A DNA stretch of 64,000 nt from Pseudolabrys sp. (lineage in GTDB: Bacteria; Pseudomonadota; Alphaproteobacteria; Rhizobiales; Xanthobacteraceae), in assembly GCA_030655215.1 (NCBI GenBank), contig JAURVZ010000011.1:1-64000 (forward strand), written 5' to 3'. The notes under the pieces were generated by a model. The model had not been told where the DNA came from. It worked only from the letters and a program-made list of their open reading frames with translations, and did no database searches. The first letter of the stretch is position 1. Every line of letters starts with the position of its first letter. Shown piece after piece: positions 1-12,222 of the stretch. The position numbers were made by a program, and so were the translations under genes.

Positions 1-1021
<1,021 letters not shown>

Positions 1022-1092
1022 CCTCCAATCTAGGCTTCGCACCGCGAGTGTCAATGCGCCGTCCACCGGTTCCGCACACGCGCGGCGTACGG

Positions 1093-3333
1093 TCAGACCC
1101 CGATCGCGGCTTTCACATTGGCCGGGTTGAGCGGCAGGTTGCGGATGCGCACGCCGGTTGCGCGGCGCACGGCATTGGCAATGGCCGCGCCGGTCGGGCC
1201 TTGCGCCGCTTCGCCGGTGCCGAGGAAGCGCTCGTCCGGCCGGTCGATCACATGCACGTCGACGCTGTCGGGAATATCGGTGAAGCGCAGGATCGGATAG
1301 CTCGACCAGTCGCGGCTGGTGATCTCCGTGCCGCTGAAGGTGACTTCCTCAAGCAGCGTCCAGCTCGCCGACTGCACAATGCCGCCTTCGATCTGGTTAC
1401 GGATGCCGTCATGGTTAACAGCTTCGCCGCTGTCGACCGAAGCGACAACCTTGCCGATCTTGATGATCCCGGTCTGGCGATCGACCGAGAGATCCATCGC
1501 GACGGCGCAATAGGCGCCCAAGTTCTTGTAGCGGGCGAAGGCAAAGCCCTGGCCGTGACCGCGCGGCAGCTTGGCGTTGGGCTGCCAGCCGAATTCCTTG
1601 GCAGCTTTCTCGACAATGGCGCGGGCGCGCGGGTCTTCGAGATGCTTAAGGCGGAATTCGACCGGATCGGTGTTGGCCGCATCGGCCATCTCATCCATGA
1701 AGCTCTCGATCGAGAACACATTCATGTAGGCGCCAAGCCCGCGCAGCGCCGAGACGCGGAGCGGCATTGTCGGAATAAAGCGGCTGATCACGCGCGCATT
1801 CGGGAAGACGTAAAGCGGCACGGCGTTGCGGTCGCCGCCACCTTCCGGCTGCGGGATCGGTTTCGGCGGATCGGGCGTGAACGGCGTGGCGAGATGCTGG
1901 CCGGCGAGCAGATTGCCGGCGCCGCCGGGGCGATTGTTATGCGTGGTGCTCCACACATCATATTGCCAGTCGACGATTTTGCCGGCGGCATCGACGGTGG
2001 CGGAGACATTGGTCGACATGGCCGGGCCGAACGGCTCCCAGCCGTTCTCCTGCTCGCGCATCAACTGCACGCGGATCGGCTTGCCGGGCACGGCGCGAGC
2101 GATGAGGGCGGCATCGGCAGCAGCGTCATCGGCGCCGTTATGGCCGTAGCAGCCGGAGCCTTCGGTGTGGATACAGCGAATATTCTCCGGCGGCATGGCG
2201 AGGAGTTTCGACAGCCCATTCTGCAGCGGGAACATGCCCTGGGCATGGCTCCAGACGGTGAGCTTGTCGCCTTCCATCAGCGCCAATGCGCAGGAGGGGC
2301 CGATCGAGGCATGCGACTGATATTGCCGGCTATAGGACGCCTTCAGCGATTTGGCGCCGGGCTGGCCGAGAATGCCTTTGTCGAGGATGGTGGTGTCGTC
2401 ATGCGGAAACGCCATCATCACATTATGGATGTCGCTCTGCTTCGGCAGCTTGGTCTGGTCGTCCCAGTGCGCCGAGTCTTCCAGCACATGCATGGCAAGG
2501 ATGGCCTGATCCTCGCGCTGTGCGACAACGGCGAGGAAGCTGCCGTCGCGCACAACCTTGATGACGCCGGGCAGCTTCTCGGCTTTGGCAGTGTCGATGT
2601 TTGAGAGCTTGGCGCCGTAGCCGGGCGGCCGCACGACGCGCGCATGCAACATACCTTCGGGCCGCATGTCCTGCACATACATCTCAGTGCCGGTGAGTTT
2701 GCCGGGGATGTCGACGCGGTCGAACGGCTTGCCGATGACGGTGAAGGCGTTGTTCGGCTTGATCTTGGTTTCCGGGCGAACGTCACGCGCCTGGTCGAGA
2801 CCATCGACCAATTCGCCATAGGTGACCTTGTGGCCATCCGGCGCGGTGATGACGCCATTGGCAACCTTCAATTCGGCCGCATTGGCGGAGAGGCGCGTGG
2901 CGGCGAGCTCAATCAAGGTGGCGCGCAAATCGGCGGCGGCATAGCGAATGGCGGTGCCGCAATCCTGCATTGAGTGGCTGCCGGCGGTGTAGCCTTCGTT
3001 GTTGGTCAGCGCCGTGTCGGCGGTGATCATGGTAATGGAGGAGGCAGGCAGGTCGATCTCTTCCGACGCGCATTGCGTGAAGGCGGTCTTCACGCCGGTG
3101 CCGAGTTCGGCCTTGCCGGCGAAGACGGTGACGCGGCCATTCGCTTCCAGCTTGATCCAGGAGTCGGTCTTGGGGAATTTCGACAGATCGCCCGGCAGCT
3201 TCTTTACGCCGGCTGGCCCCATGCCCTGGTTCGGCGGGCCGCCTTCCTGCGCGAAAGCCTTGCGGGATGAAAAGGCGATGACCAGCGCGCCGGTGCCGGC
3301 GAGAAAAGCGCGGCGTGAATGCGGGGCGTTCAT
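1093..3333 (-). CDS. Molybdopterin-binding subunit of a periplasmic Mo hydroxylase (IorB-like, xanthine dehydrogenase family)
   Basis: This 746-residue protein starts with a twin-arginine signal (SRRAFLAGTGALV, then AFAQ cleavage), so it is probably exported folded. It has the two-part aldehyde oxidase/xanthine dehydrogenase Moco architecture of isoquinoline 1-oxidoreductase beta subunits. Near the C-terminus FLGTGEAAQGPTGAAIANA contains the glutamate that acts as catalytic base in the family. Its ATG overlaps the stop of the upstream 2Fe-2S gene by four bases (ATGA), implying coupled translation. The substrate is probably an N-heterocycle or aldehyde, but cannot be fixed from sequence. The family call is strong, the substrate unknown. 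Confidence 0.9.
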   Translation of the reverse strand: MNAPHSRRAFLAGTGALVIAFSSRKAFAQEGGPPNQGMGPAGVKKLPGDLSKFPKTDSWIKLEANGRVTVFAGKAELGTGVKTAFTQCASEEIDLPASSITMITADTALTNNEGYTAGSHSMQDCGTAIRYAAADLRATLIELAATRLSANAAELKVANGVITAPDGHKVTYGELVDGLDQARDVRPETKIKPNNAFTVIGKPFDRVDIPGKLTGTEMYVQDMRPEGMLHARVVRPPGYGAKLSNIDTAKAEKLPGVIKVVRDGSFLAVVAQREDQAILAMHVLEDSAHWDDQTKLPKQSDIHNVMMAFPHDDTTILDKGILGQPGAKSLKASYSRQYQSHASIGPSCALALMEGDKLTVWSHAQGMFPLQNGLSKLLAMPPENIRCIHTEGSGCYGHNGADDAAADAALIARAVPGKPIRVQLMREQENGWEPFGPAMSTNVSATVDAAGKIVDWQYDVWSTTHNNRPGGAGNLLAGQHLATPFTPDPPKPIPQPEGGGDRNAVPLYVFPNARVISRFIPTMPLRVSALRGLGAYMNVFSIESFMDEMADAANTDPVEFRLKHLEDPRARAIVEKAAKEFGWQPNAKLPRGHGQGFAFARYKNLGAYCAVAMDLSVDRQTGIIKIGKVVASVDSGEAVNHDGIRNQIEGGIVQSASWTLLEEVTFSGTEITSRDWSSYPILRFTDIPDSVDVHVIDRPDERFLGTGEAAQGPTGAAIANAVRRATGVRIRNLPLNPANVKAAIGV

Positions 3334-3806
3334 CGGACCACCTCGGCGGTGCGCGTCTCTTTGAGCGCGCGGCGGATGGCGCGCAGGATGCGCACCTGCG
3401 TGCCGCAGCGGCACAGATTCGGCGCCATGTAGTCGCGTATTTCCTGTTCGGTGGCTTTCGGCTTGTGCTCGATCAGTGCCTGCGTGCGGACGATCATGCC
3501 GGGGATGCAGTAGCCGCACTGCGCCGCCTGCTCGGCGATGAAGGCGCGCTGCACCGGGCCGGGATTTTCCGGCGTGCCGAGGCCTTCCAGCGTGGTGATG
3601 GTGCGGCCCTCCAGCACCGAGATCGGTGTGACGCAGGCATAGACTGGCTCTTTATCCACCAGCACCGTGCAGGAGCCGCACTGGCCGAGGCCGCAACCAT
3701 ATTTCGCGCCATTGAGCTTGAGATCGTTGCGCAGCACGTACAAGAGCGGCGTCGAAGGCGCGGCGTCGATGTTGTGTTGCTTGCCATTGACGGTGAGCGT
3801 TGCCAT
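3330..3806 (-). CDS. 2Fe-2S subunit of the Mo hydroxylase (IorA-like)
   Basis: This 158-residue small subunit carries two [2Fe-2S] clusters. The plant-type ferredoxin motif is YGCGLGQCGSCTVLV (about residues 36-50). The second, all-helical cluster domain has CGYCIPGM and CRCG (about residues 96-134). It passes electrons from the Moco subunit to an acceptor. It has no signal peptide of its own, so it would have to cross the membrane bound to the Tat-targeted large subunit, as known for other heterodimeric Mo enzymes. A clear AAGGAAG ribosome site precedes the ATG. It lies between the cytochrome gene (12-bp gap) and the Moco gene (4-bp overlap). Confidence 0.94.
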   Translation of the reverse strand: MATLTVNGKQHNIDAAPSTPLLYVLRNDLKLNGAKYGCGLGQCGSCTVLVDKEPVYACVTPISVLEGRTITTLEGLGTPENPGPVQRAFIAEQAAQCGYCIPGMIVRTQALIEHKPKATEQEIRDYMAPNLCRCGTQVRILRAIRRALKETRTAEVVR

Positions 3807-3818
3807 GGGTGTCTTCCT

Positions 3819-5141
3819 TTACGGACCGGAATGTTTGCGCGCCTGCGTCAGGCGCGTGTCGATGCCGGTCCATTGCGGCTTGTCGCTGAAATTGCTGCGG
3901 ACGTAAGCGGCGAGCGCCACGATCTGCTCGTCGGTGAGGGTCGTGGCAAAGCCCGGCATGATGAAGCCGCGCTCGCGCGACTGCGGATGAATGCCGGACA
4001 GGACGATGTGCAGCAAATTGCCGGGATCGGGCGCGTTGACGGAATTGCTCAGCGACAGATCGACCGGCCGGGCGCGCGGCGACTGGCCGCCGCTACGATG
4101 ACAATTGGCGCAGGCGCCGGCGAAGATGGTGGCGCCATCGGTGGCGCCGGTCGTAGCGCTGCCGGTAGTTGCTGCGAGGCTTTCGACCGTCGGTGTCTTG
4201 GCGCGTGCGGTCATCAGCGCGGCGTCGGCGCGTTGTTGCTTGGCGGCATCGTCGGTGCCGGAGAGCGAAGCGATGTACACGGCAATGGCGCGGACATCGG
4301 CTTCCGGCACCTTGGCGAGATTTTCCGCGACAGCCTGCATCGGGCCGGACGGATGACCGTGATACTGGTCGAAGCCGTTGTGCAGATACTTATAGACCGC
4401 TTCCACAGTCCATGGCGCGGCGGCGGTCGACTTCTCGTTCAAGGCCGGCGCGTGCCAGTCATCGCTGACGCCGCCATTATAGGCTTCGCCTTTTTTCTCG
4501 GCGCCGAGGAAATTGCGCGGCGAATGACAGGCGCCGCAATGGCCGAGCGCTTCGGCCAAGTAAGCGCCGCGATTCCATTCGGCGCTCTGCTGCGGATCGG
4601 GCACCAGTTGGCCCTGCCTCAAGAACAGCAACTTCCAGCCGGCGGCGGCGAGGCGGATGTTGAGCGGGAAGGGAATGTCCGGCGCCTTGTTGGCCTGCTG
4701 CACCGGATCGCGCGTCATCAGGAACGAGTAGATCGCGTCAATGTCGCCATCATTGGCTAGCGTAAAGTGGTCGTACGGGAAGGCGGGATAGAGATGCTCG
4801 CCCTTGCGGGTGACGCCCTGGTGCATGGCGCGGCGGAAAGCGGCCTGCGACCAGTTGCCGATGCCGGTATCCTGATCGGGCGTGATGTTGCTGCCGTAGA
4901 TGGTGCCGAACGGCGTCGAGACCGGATAGCCGCCGGCGAAAGGCTTGCCGCCGGGCTGGGTGTGGCAGGTCACGCAATCGCCGACGGAGGCGAGCGCGGC
5001 GCCTTTGGCAACAACGGCGGGATCGTAGGTGGTGCTGTCGGCGGCGCGGACAGGCGCGATCTCGCTATGCCAGGCCCAAACAAAAAAGGCGGCAAATCCG
5101 ATCACTCCAAAAGTGATAAGTCCGAGCAGAAAGCGCCGCAT
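3819..5141 (-). CDS. Membrane-anchored triheme cytochrome c, electron acceptor of the Mo hydroxylase
   Basis: The protein has 440 residues, with an N-terminal membrane anchor (about residues 5-25) and three c-type heme motifs: CVTCH (about 57), CGACH (about 200) and CANCH (about 342). This is the layout of the cytochrome subunits of membrane-bound alcohol and gluconate dehydrogenases, which also serve IorAB-type Mo hydroxylases. It is the first gene of the three-gene operon, so electrons probably flow Moco to 2Fe-2S to hemes to quinone or terminal oxidase. The family call is firm; the partnership is inferred from gene order and spacing. Confidence 0.92.
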   Translation of the reverse strand: MRRFLLGLITFGVIGFAAFFVWAWHSEIAPVRAADSTTYDPAVVAKGAALASVGDCVTCHTQPGGKPFAGGYPVSTPFGTIYGSNITPDQDTGIGNWSQAAFRRAMHQGVTRKGEHLYPAFPYDHFTLANDGDIDAIYSFLMTRDPVQQANKAPDIPFPLNIRLAAAGWKLLFLRQGQLVPDPQQSAEWNRGAYLAEALGHCGACHSPRNFLGAEKKGEAYNGGVSDDWHAPALNEKSTAAAPWTVEAVYKYLHNGFDQYHGHPSGPMQAVAENLAKVPEADVRAIAVYIASLSGTDDAAKQQRADAALMTARAKTPTVESLAATTGSATTGATDGATIFAGACANCHRSGGQSPRARPVDLSLSNSVNAPDPGNLLHIVLSGIHPQSRERGFIMPGFATTLTDEQIVALAAYVRSNFSDKPQWTGIDTRLTQARKHSGP

Positions 5142-5165
5142 TCGTAGATCCGCCGATCAACACAA

Positions 5166-5191
5166 TCACGCCCACTCACCAGTGGGCGTGA
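5166..5191 (-). terminator. Hairpin after the hybrid kinase gene, possible terminator
   Basis: TCACGCCCAC (5166-5175) and GTGGGCGTGA (5182-5191) form a perfect 10-bp stem with a 6-nt loop, 48 bases past the stop of the minus-strand kinase gene. The following minus-strand sequence, ATTGTGTTG, is only moderately U-rich, so it may be a weak or factor-assisted terminator. Confidence 0.45.
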
Positions 5192-5238
5192 AGACAACAG
5201 GCCGCGCATCTGCGAGTTCCATAACGGTCGCGTATCTT

Positions 5239-8129
<2,891 letters not shown>

Positions 8130-8133
<4 letters not shown>

Positions 8134-8996
8134 TGCGGTAGCGATCGGCTGGCTGCCTTTTCGAAAGCGCAGAACTGTTCGAGCGCTTGAAACAGTTCAT
8201 GAATGTCGAATGACTTCTTGAAGATGTGCAGCGCCCCGGCCTGGCCAAGAATTTCGCGGCGCAATTTCTGCTCGGTGATCTCGTCGATTTCCAGGCCGCT
8301 GAGCACGAAGACCGGGATCTTCTCGGTGCCGGCCGTGGCGCGCAGCCGCGACAGCAGATATTGGGCATCCCCGTCCGGCATATCGTAGTCGGAAATGATG
8401 ACGCTGGGCTTCAGGCGCGCCGCCATCCGCACGCCGGTGGTCGCGTTCGGCGCATAGATCGTATCAATGCCGAATTTGCCAAGCCTGCTCGACAGGAAAA
8501 CCTCAACGGCTGGATCGTCATCGACGATCAACACGCGCGGACGTTTCTGCAGGAAGGCGTCGTTGCTGTGGGTTTCACCATGCGGTGCGGCGATCATCGC
8601 TGGATAAAGAGAGATCAGGTAGCCTTCGATCTGGTGCCAGAATTCGGCGTCTTTGCGGCTGTAGAACATGCCAAGGCTGTCGCAGCGCTCGGCAATCTGC
8701 GGGCTGCTGCCGCCGGACACGATGATGATCTCGACCGATTTGTTGGCCGGGTCGAGAATGCGGGCGGAAGCCGAGATGCCGTCGAGCTCGGGCATATTGA
8801 CGTCAATGATCATGACATCATGGTGGCCCTGGCGCGCCTTGATCAGCAACTGAATGCCATTGGTCGCCGTGTCGACCTTAAAGCCCAGTTTTTCACAACG
8901 CGTTGTGAGCAACTGGACGATGGCCGGATCGTCATCGGCAATGAGCAGGCTCGGCACAAACGTTGCCGGCGCGATTGCGTTCACAAGGGCGGTCAT
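8130..8996 (-). CDS. Tandem response-regulator receiver protein (REC-REC)
   Basis: The protein has 288 residues with two receiver domains and no output domain. The first (about 15-130) has the acidic pair ADDD and phosphoacceptor VMIIDVNMPELDG. The second (about 150-275) has VDDD and VIISDYDMPDG. Neither has the usual Lys-Pro after the last strand: the first has SRKDAEF and the second FKKSFD, so their switching may be atypical. The chosen ATG (8994-8996) has GGAGG seven bases upstream; an upstream in-frame ATG lacks this. It overlaps the kinase start by four bases, so it is probably a partner in the same phosphorelay. Confidence 0.9.
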
Positions 8997-9066
8997 GGGA
9001 CCTCCAGTACGGCAAGCCAGAATTGGCTGAACGTCGTTGGAGCGTCGTAACCCCATCATCAAAGTG

Positions 9067-9771
9067 CTAGCGCCCGGAATGGATCCCCGGGTTCGGCGCG
9101 AAAGTTCCGATATGTTTAATCAAATGCTCCAAAGCATGATCGACATCGCCGAGGCTGCCATTGCCGGCCCTGTGGCTGGCAATGCGCTGTTCAACAGCGC
9201 TGGCGGCGGCGCTCACCGTGCCGAAGCCGTAAATGCCGGCGGCGCCGGCAAGGCGATGCGCGCAATTGTTAAGCGCGGCAATCGCCGAGCCGCCAGCCAG
9301 TTGCTGGCGGAATTCCCGCAGCGACGCGGCGTCGGCGTGCATGCGCGCGGCGAAATCATAGGCGGGCAGCGGGCTCTCGACGGCGCTCGCCTCAGGCATG
9401 AACAATTCTCGCCGTACAATGGCGATGAGATCGTTGAGCTTGAAAGGCTTGGTGATGACCGCCGCAGCGCCAAGCGCCATCATGGCTTCGATGTCTGATA
9501 CAGCGCCACGCCCTGTCATGAAGATCAGCGGGATCGTCGCCGTTGCCTCATTGCTCAAGAGTTGCCGCAAGACCTCGAAACCATCCATGTCCGGCATCAA
9601 CAAGTCGCAGAGGATCAGATCGGGCGACCACAGCGTGGCCTTGGCGATCGCATCCTTGCCATTGTCACAGCTTTCGACGATGAATGCGGGTTCTGTACCG
9701 AGAGCCGATACAACAATGCTGCCCATGAGCGCGTCGTCGTCGACAGCAAGAATGCGATAGTGCGACGACAT
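9067..9771 (-). CDS. Response regulator with C-terminal histidine phosphotransfer domain (REC-HPt)
   Basis: The protein has 234 residues. The receiver (about 5-122) has VDDD, the phosphoacceptor in LILCDLLMPDMDGFEV, a Thr in FMTGRG and the canonical TKPF lysine. The C-terminal domain (about 140-225) carries CAHRLAGAAGIYGF, a classic HPt histidine motif. It is the first gene of the minus-strand phosphorelay operon, separated by 70 bases from the REC-REC gene. As it can take and give phosphate, it could shuttle between the kinase and another, unlinked regulator. No DNA-binding domain is present. Confidence 0.91.
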   Translation of the reverse strand: MSSHYRILAVDDDALMGSIVVSALGTEPAFIVESCDNGKDAIAKATLWSPDLILCDLLMPDMDGFEVLRQLLSNEATATIPLIFMTGRGAVSDIEAMMALGAAAVITKPFKLNDLIAIVRRELFMPEASAVESPLPAYDFAARMHADAASLREFRQQLAGGSAIAALNNCAHRLAGAAGIYGFGTVSAAASAVEQRIASHRAGNGSLGDVDHALEHLIKHIGTFAPNPGIHSGR

Positions 9772-9885
9772 AGCGGCTCTCTGATACTGCCAGTGCAGAT
9801 TTCAATGTTGCAACCTGAGTGACGGTATTTGGCTAGGGTTAAGAATTACCGCCAGCAAATGTAAAAATGACGGAAGCGTGACCAG

Positions 9886-9955
9886 GCTCGATTTCGCTGG
9901 AACTTTGGTTCCATCGGGCGGACGGAACATCGTCATACTTGTGACGAAATCGAGC
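9886..9955. repeat. 70-bp inverted-repeat element between divergent operons
   Basis: GCTCGATTTCG (9886-9896) and CGAAATCGAGC (9945-9955) are perfect 11-bp inverted arms. Inside lie two shorter palindromes, GGAAC-TTTG-GTTCC (about 9899-9912) and CGTCA-N6-TGACG (about 9931-9946). It lies in the 256-bp spacer between the divergent phosphorelay operon and the 10.0 kb membrane-protein gene, so a regulatory role for either side is possible. Confidence 0.55.
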
Positions 9956-10027
9956 GCCTATCTGACGTGATCCAAAAGCGCGGGGGCGTCAGAGGGGGAG
10001 CGGCACGCGAGTGCCGACCGATCACTC

Positions 10028-11329
10028 ATGTCCATTGCTCTGCGCGACGGCGTCTCGGCGCTGGAAGTTACCACCAAGGTCACGCTCGCCGTGCTGGCGC
10101 TAGCCAGCGGCGTCTACACTTATCTCGGCGTCCGCGATCTGTTGAACGGCGACACGACCATCGTGTTCTTCGCCGCCGTCATTTATTCGGTCGCGGTGTC
10201 CATCGGCATTTACGCGTTCTGGACATTTCTGATGCGGTTTTTGCCGCATGTGCCGGATAGCAAAAGCCGCGGGCTATTGTTTGCCTGCATGGGCCTCGGC
10301 TCGTTGATGATCATCGCCATGTCGGCCTGGCTGAATGCTTCGGCTTTGGCGGGTGCTGCGGCGATTCAGCAGCATCTCAGCGTCTCGGTGCAGAGCTACA
10401 CGCGCGATCTCGACCGCTCGCATAACAATGCGCTGGCGGCGCAAAGCCTGTTGCCCGACATTCAGATGGCGTCGACGCGTTTTGCGCGGCTGTCGGATGC
10501 GGAGAAGGCCGGATCGCTGACCGGCACCACCGGCTCCGGCACCGTGGTGCAGCTCCTCACACAGATGAGCAATCAGCTCGACAATCTCGGCAAGGAAGTC
10601 GGCGGTTCGGCCGACAAGGTGCGCGTTCTGTACGAGCAGGGCGGCAAGCATCTCGAGAAGATGCGCGAGCTGGTGTCAGACCGCGGCCCGATTAACACGC
10701 GCAGCGATGCTTTTGGTAAAGAGACGATGGGCCTGATGGGCGTCATCGCCAAATTGCAGCAGACGTCCGTGGCGCCGTCGGTAAAGCGCGCGGCGGACGG
10801 GCTGGTGTCCGGTTTCATTGCGCCGGCTGCGGGTGGCCGTGGCGATCTCGCCGACCGGCAGACCTCCGTTGTCGGCAAGGTTGAGCAGGCGGTGAGCGCG
10901 CAGGCCAAGGCTTTGTCCGACGCGGCGGAGAAGATTCTTGCCGTGCCGGTGGTCGAGCCGGCGCGGTTTCAGCCTCTGTCTACCGCCGAAGCGGTGCTGC
11001 GTTATGCCGGCGACTTCCTGCCGAGCTGGGCCGGCGCGATCTCCATCGACCTGATGCCGGCGGTGCTGGTGCTGATCCTCTGCGTCGTGCAGGCGCGCAT
11101 CCGCGAGGAGAACGAGCCGATTGCTGGTGACAGCATGACGGCGGCGCAATTGCTCACGGCGTTGCGCTTGGCGCGCGAGGTTGAAGTGGCGCAGCACGCG
11201 CGGCGCGCGGCGGAACAGACTCCGGTGGCGCCTGCTGAAGTCGAAGCGCCATTGCAGCCGGCGGCGCAAGCACCGGCCGATGAGAATGTCACGGCGCTGG
11301 CCACAGCGCGCGCGGCGAAGAAGGAGTGA
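10028..11329 (+). CDS. Uncharacterised four-TM membrane protein with a large extracytoplasmic helical region
   Basis: I do not recognise a named family. The 433 residues show three N-terminal membrane segments (about 17-37, 44-68, 83-107), a region of about 230 residues rich in Ala, Gln, Lys and Ser that looks helical or coiled-coil (about 110-335), a fourth membrane segment (about 345-365) and a charged Ala/Gln-rich cytoplasmic tail. The ends of the loop would lie on the same side as a sensor or scaffold domain. Its stop overlaps the start of the ClpP-like gene (TGATG), so the two are translationally coupled and likely work together. It could anchor or feed that protein. Confidence 0.8.
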   Translation: MSIALRDGVSALEVTTKVTLAVLALASGVYTYLGVRDLLNGDTTIVFFAAVIYSVAVSIGIYAFWTFLMRFLPHVPDSKSRGLLFACMGLGSLMIIAMSAWLNASALAGAAAIQQHLSVSVQSYTRDLDRSHNNALAAQSLLPDIQMASTRFARLSDAEKAGSLTGTTGSGTVVQLLTQMSNQLDNLGKEVGGSADKVRVLYEQGGKHLEKMRELVSDRGPINTRSDAFGKETMGLMGVIAKLQQTSVAPSVKRAADGLVSGFIAPAAGGRGDLADRQTSVVGKVEQAVSAQAKALSDAAEKILAVPVVEPARFQPLSTAEAVLRYAGDFLPSWAGAISIDLMPAVLVLILCVVQARIREENEPIAGDSMTAAQLLTALRLAREVEVAQHARRAAEQTPVAPAEVEAPLQPAAQAPADENVTALATARAAKKE

Positions 11330-12222
11330 TGTCGGTGACATCATCTCTCAACAACAAAGACCCCCACCCCCAACCCCTCCCCACAAGTGCTGGGACGGGT
11401 CGCGCAGGCGCGACCCTTTGGGTGAGGGGAGTCATCCAACGCTGGCTCGGCGCGACGCCCGAGAACGATGTGCTGCGCTGGATGTATCGCGGCCTGCTGG
11501 TCGCGACTGTGGCGGTGCTGGTGCTCGACTATACCGATCTCGGCAAGCGCGCCGAGACACGCACGGCGGCGTTGCCGTCCGACGCACCGTTTCCCGAGCA
11601 GCCATCGGCGACGCCTTTGCCGCAAACGCAACGCGGCGGCGAAAAGCGCGCCGCGCCGGTGCAGGAAGCGAATGCCAGACTGCGCGACAAGATGACGTTC
11701 GAACTCGCCGCCGATGGCCGCCTGATCGCAACCGGCACGATCTATCCCGGCACGGCGGCGCGCTTTGCCGAGGAAGTCGAGAAGCGCGGCTCCTATGTGA
11801 AGACGGTTGTGCTGCAATCGCCCGGCGGTTCGGTGCAGGACGCGCTGGCGATGGGCAAGCTCATTCGCGCCAAGAACTTTTCGACTGAAGTCGAGAACGG
11901 CCGTTACTGCGCATCGTCATGCCCGCTGGTCTTTGCCGGCGGCGTCGAGCGCAAGGCCGGGCCGAAGTCGGCGATCGGCGTGCATCAGGTGTCGGCAGCG
12001 ACGACGCGCGAGATGACGGGCGCTGCCGGCATGGAGAATGCGCAACGCGTCTCGGCCGAATGCCAGAGCTATTTGCGCAGCATGGGCATCGATCTCGGCG
12101 TCTGGGTCCGGGCGATGGAAACGCCGCCGGATGAGTTGTTTTACTTCAAGTCGGAAGAGTTGCTGGAGCTGAAGCTGGCGACCGGCGTGAGTGGCAAGAG
12201 CGCGGTGAAGGCCGGGGCTTAA
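11329..12222 (+). CDS. Membrane-anchored ClpP-like periplasmic protein (COG3904-type)
   Basis: The protein has 297 residues. A membrane segment (about 54-70, LLVATVAVLVLDY) is followed by a ClpP/crotonase-fold domain: VVLQSPGGSVQDAL, then YCASSCPLVFAGG with a Ser at the ClpP nucleophile position, then GVHQVS with a His at the catalytic position. The family is annotated as predicted periplasmic protein; whether it is a protease is unproven. The start codon overlaps the upstream stop and has AAGGAG in front. Oddly, roughly residues 11-35 are read from a palindromic repeat (see 11361-11430), so this region is probably not conserved and a later start (GTG near 11421) is possible. Confidence 0.82.
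   Translation: MSVTSSLNNKDPHPQPLPTSAGTGRAGATLWVRGVIQRWLGATPENDVLRWMYRGLLVATVAVLVLDYTDLGKRAETRTAALPSDAPFPEQPSATPLPQTQRGGEKRAAPVQEANARLRDKMTFELAADGRLIATGTIYPGTAARFAEEVEKRGSYVKTVVLQSPGGSVQDALAMGKLIRAKNFSTEVENGRYCASSCPLVFAGGVERKAGPKSAIGVHQVSAATTREMTGAAGMENAQRVSAECQSYLRSMGIDLGVWVRAMETPPDELFYFKSEELLELKLATGVSGKSAVKAGA
11361..11430. repeat. C-rich palindromic repeat lying inside a coding sequence
   Basis: The element begins CCCCCACCCCCAACCCCTCC, holds a perfect 9-bp stem GGGTCGCGC-AG-GCGCGACCC (11397-11416), and closes with GGTGAGGGGA. Its layout (C-rich lead, central hairpin, G-rich close) resembles the intergenic element at 49627-49711. Here it lies within the 5' part of the ClpP-like gene and is translated as DPHPQPLPTSAGTGRAGATL. 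Confidence 0.7.

Noticed and set aside
1048-2604. 518-codon plus-strand open frame
   Set aside because: Opposite the Moco subunit gene; GC-rich codon positions keep the antisense frame open, and the sequence has no family features.
9899-9948. EcfG-type promoter in the divergent spacer (two GGAAC words)
   Set aside because: The expected CGTT is absent at 16-17 bases from either; the second is followed by CGAA. The GGAAC words belong to palindromes.
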